From Rhodocyclaceae bacterium (GTDB taxonomy: Bacteria > Pseudomonadota > Gammaproteobacteria > Burkholderiales > Rhodocyclaceae), in contig JAEUNN010000326.1 in assembly GCA_016791085.1 (NCBI GenBank), positions 1-15,464 on the forward strand: a stretch of DNA of 15,464 nt, given 5' to 3'. The notes beneath the pieces are model-generated. The model was not told the DNA's origin, did not search any database, and saw nothing but the letters and a program-made list of their open reading frames with translations. The position numbers were made by a program, and so were the translations under genes. Of this stretch, positions 13,820-15,464 are shown one piece after another (the stretch's first letter is position 1; each line of letters opens with the position of its first letter).

Positions 13820-13852
13820 GCAGCGCACGCGGCGGGGCGTTGCACGGAGATG

Positions 13853-13873
13853 TACAATTTCAGCCGGCTTGAA
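13853..13873 (+). promoter_or_regulatory. -10 box with adjoining near-palindrome before the second binding-protein gene
   Basis: TACAAT (13853-13858) matches five of six -10 bases. It is directly followed by TTC-AGCCGGCT-T-GAA (13859-13873), an eight-base perfect palindrome with TTC/GAA arms and one extra T. The palindrome would cover the transcription start and could be an operator. No good -35 is visible. The leader would be about 45 bases. Confidence 0.4.
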
Positions 13874-13909
13874 TAAGCTATCTCCCCCCCAACCACGTTC
13901 GGGACGACC

Positions 13910-15046
13910 ATGCGCGACTATCTATGCCGGCTGCGCCGCCAATTAGCCCCTGCAACGCTAGCGCTGTCGCTTTTATGCGCCCCTGCCGCCGCCGTGCGCG
14001 CCGACATCTTGATAGGCCAGACCGCGGGTTTCAGCGGTGACGTGGCCGGCACGGTGCGCGAAATCACCGATGGCGCGCTGTTATGTTTCAACGATGTGAA
14101 TGCGCGCGGCGGCGTGAATGGCCAGAAAATCGTGCTCGAATCGATGGACGACAAGTTCGATCCCAAACTGGCCGGCGAAAATGCGCGCAAGCTGGTCGAA
14201 GAAAAGAACGTCGTCGCACTCATGCTGTCGCGCGGCACACCGCATAGCGAAGCGGTGCTGCCGGTGCTGGAAAAACACCACCTCGCGCTGGTGGCACCAT
14301 CCACCGGCGCCATGGTGTTCCACAAGCCGGTCAAGAAGTACGTATTCAACATCCGCGCGCCCTATGCCTCGGAAACCGATTACATCGTGCAATGGTTTTC
14401 CAAGGTCGGCCTGAACCGCATCGCGGTGCTGTACCGCAACGATTCGTTCGGTGAGGATGGCCTGGCCGGCGCCAACAAAGGTTTTGAAAAGCGCGGCATC
14501 ACACCGGTCGCGCTGGAACGTTTCGACCGCACGCAGCCGAATTTCGACGCCGCCATTGCGGCCATCGTGAAAGCCAAAGCCGATACGGTGCTGGTGGTCG
14601 GCTCCGGCAAGCCGGTGGCAACTTTCCTGGAAGGTTTGCGCAAGGCCGGCTCGCAAGCCACGCTTGCAACCATGTCCAACAACGCGTCGTCGGACTTTCT
14701 CAAGTTGCTGGACAAAAATGCGCGTGGCGTGGCGATTTCGCAAACTTTGCCGGATCCGTCCGATACGCGGCTGGGACTGGTCAAGGAAGCGCAGGCGCTG
14801 GCCAAAACGGCCGGCAAGGAAATGTCGCCGGCAATGCTGGAAGGTTATGTTGCAGCCAAGGTGATGTCCGAGGCGCTGCGCCGTGCAGGCACAAAAGTCA
14901 CGCGCGAGAGCGTGGTCGAAGCACTGGCGTCGATGAAATCCTACGACCTGGGCGGCATCAAGATCAGTTACGGCCCGGACGACCATGGCGGCCTCGATCT
15001 GGTCGAAATGTCGGTAATCGGGGCCGGCGGCAAATTCGCCCGCTGA
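13910..15046 (+). CDS. Periplasmic substrate-binding protein, LivK-like (type 1 fold), paralogue 2
   Basis: The 378-residue protein has a Sec signal peptide (MRDYLCRLRRQ, then a hydrophobic core) with probable cleavage after VRA at residue 31. The cysteine at 23 is not in a lipobox. The mature start DILIGQTAGFSGDVAG and the segments GGVNGQKIVLESMDDKFD, NARKLVEEKNVVA and LVAPSTGA align with the protein at 9954-11090 without large gaps. About half the residues are identical by eye. The ligand is unknown. Differences cluster in the ligand-facing segments after the first beta strands (TVREITDGALLCF against SQENLAGAKLYF) and in APYASETDYIVQW against ATYQREAERCVEL, so the two may bind different ligands. 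No permease or ATPase gene adjoins. It is divergent from the AEC operon and 28 bases before a putative methyltransferase gene. Confidence 0.92.
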   Translation: MRDYLCRLRRQLAPATLALSLLCAPAAAVRADILIGQTAGFSGDVAGTVREITDGALLCFNDVNARGGVNGQKIVLESMDDKFDPKLAGENARKLVEEKNVVALMLSRGTPHSEAVLPVLEKHHLALVAPSTGAMVFHKPVKKYVFNIRAPYASETDYIVQWFSKVGLNRIAVLYRNDSFGEDGLAGANKGFEKRGITPVALERFDRTQPNFDAAIAAIVKAKADTVLVVGSGKPVATFLEGLRKAGSQATLATMSNNASSDFLKLLDKNARGVAISQTLPDPSDTRLGLVKEAQALAKTAGKEMSPAMLEGYVAAKVMSEALRRAGTKVTRESVVEALASMKSYDLGGIKISYGPDDHGGLDLVEMSVIGAGGKFAR

Positions 15047-15074
15047 GCGGCCCTGCGCCTGCACGCCATCCGGT

Positions 15075-15464
15075 ATGGCCGCTTTTCCGCAGGGTGACGC
15101 GGCACGCGCGGAAGCGGCCGCCTTCGTGCGCCGCTTCCTGAGCGCCTCGCCGCACGCGCCCCTGTTCGCCGACTTGCGCGCCCGCCTGGGGCTGAGCGTG
15201 GACGACATGGTGGCGGGCTATCTGCGCTACGCCTTCGATTCTTTCGACAGCGACAACTCGATTTATGAAGATGTCGCCGTGCGCTGCGCGATGCAGATCG
15301 AATACCTGACGCCGGACAGCTATCACGCCACGCGCCAGGCGCTGGTGACGGATGCGCTCGCGCGCCACGCACCGGCCAGCATCGCCGACATAGGATTCGG
15401 CGCGCCCCTGCGCTATGTGCGCGATTACGTGCTGGCCGCGCCCGGACGGCGCGCCGTGCTGTAC
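15075..15464 (+). CDS. Putative SAM-dependent methyltransferase, 3' end missing
   Basis: An uninterrupted frame runs from the ATG at 15075 to the window edge (130 codons, no stop). It begins MAAFPQGDAARAEAAAFVRR. An Asp-rich stretch (FDSFDSDNSIYED, 54-66) follows, then 'IEYLTPDSYHATRQALVTDAL' near 75-94. Residues 103-115 (IADIGFGAPLRYV) look like motif I of class I methyltransferases, where a glycine-rich loop after a beta strand binds S-adenosylmethionine, preceded by a helical cap. This is a partial and fairly weak family call. The GFGAP loop is not the textbook GxGxG, and the acidic end of the next strand lies outside the window. It starts 28 bases after the second binding-protein gene on the same strand, possibly in one transcript. 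No ribosome-binding site is evident. Confidence 0.6.
   Translation, partial: MAAFPQGDAARAEAAAFVRRFLSASPHAPLFADLRARLGLSVDDMVAGYLRYAFDSFDSDNSIYEDVAVRCAMQIEYLTPDSYHATRQALVTDALARHAPASIADIGFGAPLRYVRDYVLAAPGRRAVLY

Noticed and set aside
9954..15046. The two binding-protein genes as a recent tandem duplication or a mobile-element footprint
   Set aside because: At about half amino-acid identity they diverged long ago. There are no terminal repeats, transposase or integrase remnants, or long exact DNA repeats between the copies.
14081..15208. Minus-strand frame of 375 codons opposite the second binding protein
   Set aside because: It is His/Arg/Gln-rich, has no motif, and is fully antisense to a gene with a signal peptide and a clear fold signature.

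Overview
The window is high-GC DNA, by eye roughly two thirds G+C, packed with genes and with no gene-free stretch of 300 bases. It reads as a piece of a bacterial chromosome, most likely a betaproteobacterium. The basis is the yebC-ruvC-ruvA-ruvB order, a folB/folM-type pteridine pair, a YjgR-type ATPase, and two LivK-like binding proteins of a kind I associate with Burkholderiales-type genomes. The lineage is inferred from gene content, not measured. I see no insertion sequence, phage gene, CRISPR array, tRNA or rRNA.

Left part (1-4848): the 3' end of a PAS-GGDEF-EAL cyclic-di-GMP enzyme is followed by a divergent-type Sir2 deacylase. Two minus-strand genes converge on it: a YjgR-type HerA-like ATPase and then an EamA transporter.

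Middle part (4849-9841): a 64-base divergent region with a perfect TATAAT starts the plus-strand run yebC, EamA transporter, ruvC, UbiA/MenA-like prenyltransferase, ruvA, ruvB. This is the familiar yebC-ruvCAB Holliday-junction cluster, but two membrane-protein genes have been interposed. The transporter is coupled to ruvC by a one-base stop/start overlap. ruvB has a -10 box only six bases before its ATG, which suggests it can also be made from its own leaderless transcript.

Right part (9842-15464): two paralogous periplasmic binding proteins (about half identical by eye, both 378 residues) lie about 2.8 kb apart with no ABC permease or ATPase beside either. Between them are a small membrane protein of unknown function and a tight minus-strand operon: an AEC transporter, a FolM/PTR1-type pteridine reductase and FolB. 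That operon has its own promoter, again directly abutting the first ATG. The window ends inside a gene that looks like a SAM-dependent methyltransferase.

I found no clear previously undescribed defence or mobile system. The points most worth checking are the membrane-gene insertions into the ruv cluster, the two matching leaderless-type promoters, the orphan binding-protein pair, the AEC-pteridine operon, and the unknown membrane protein with an inverted repeat over its promoter.
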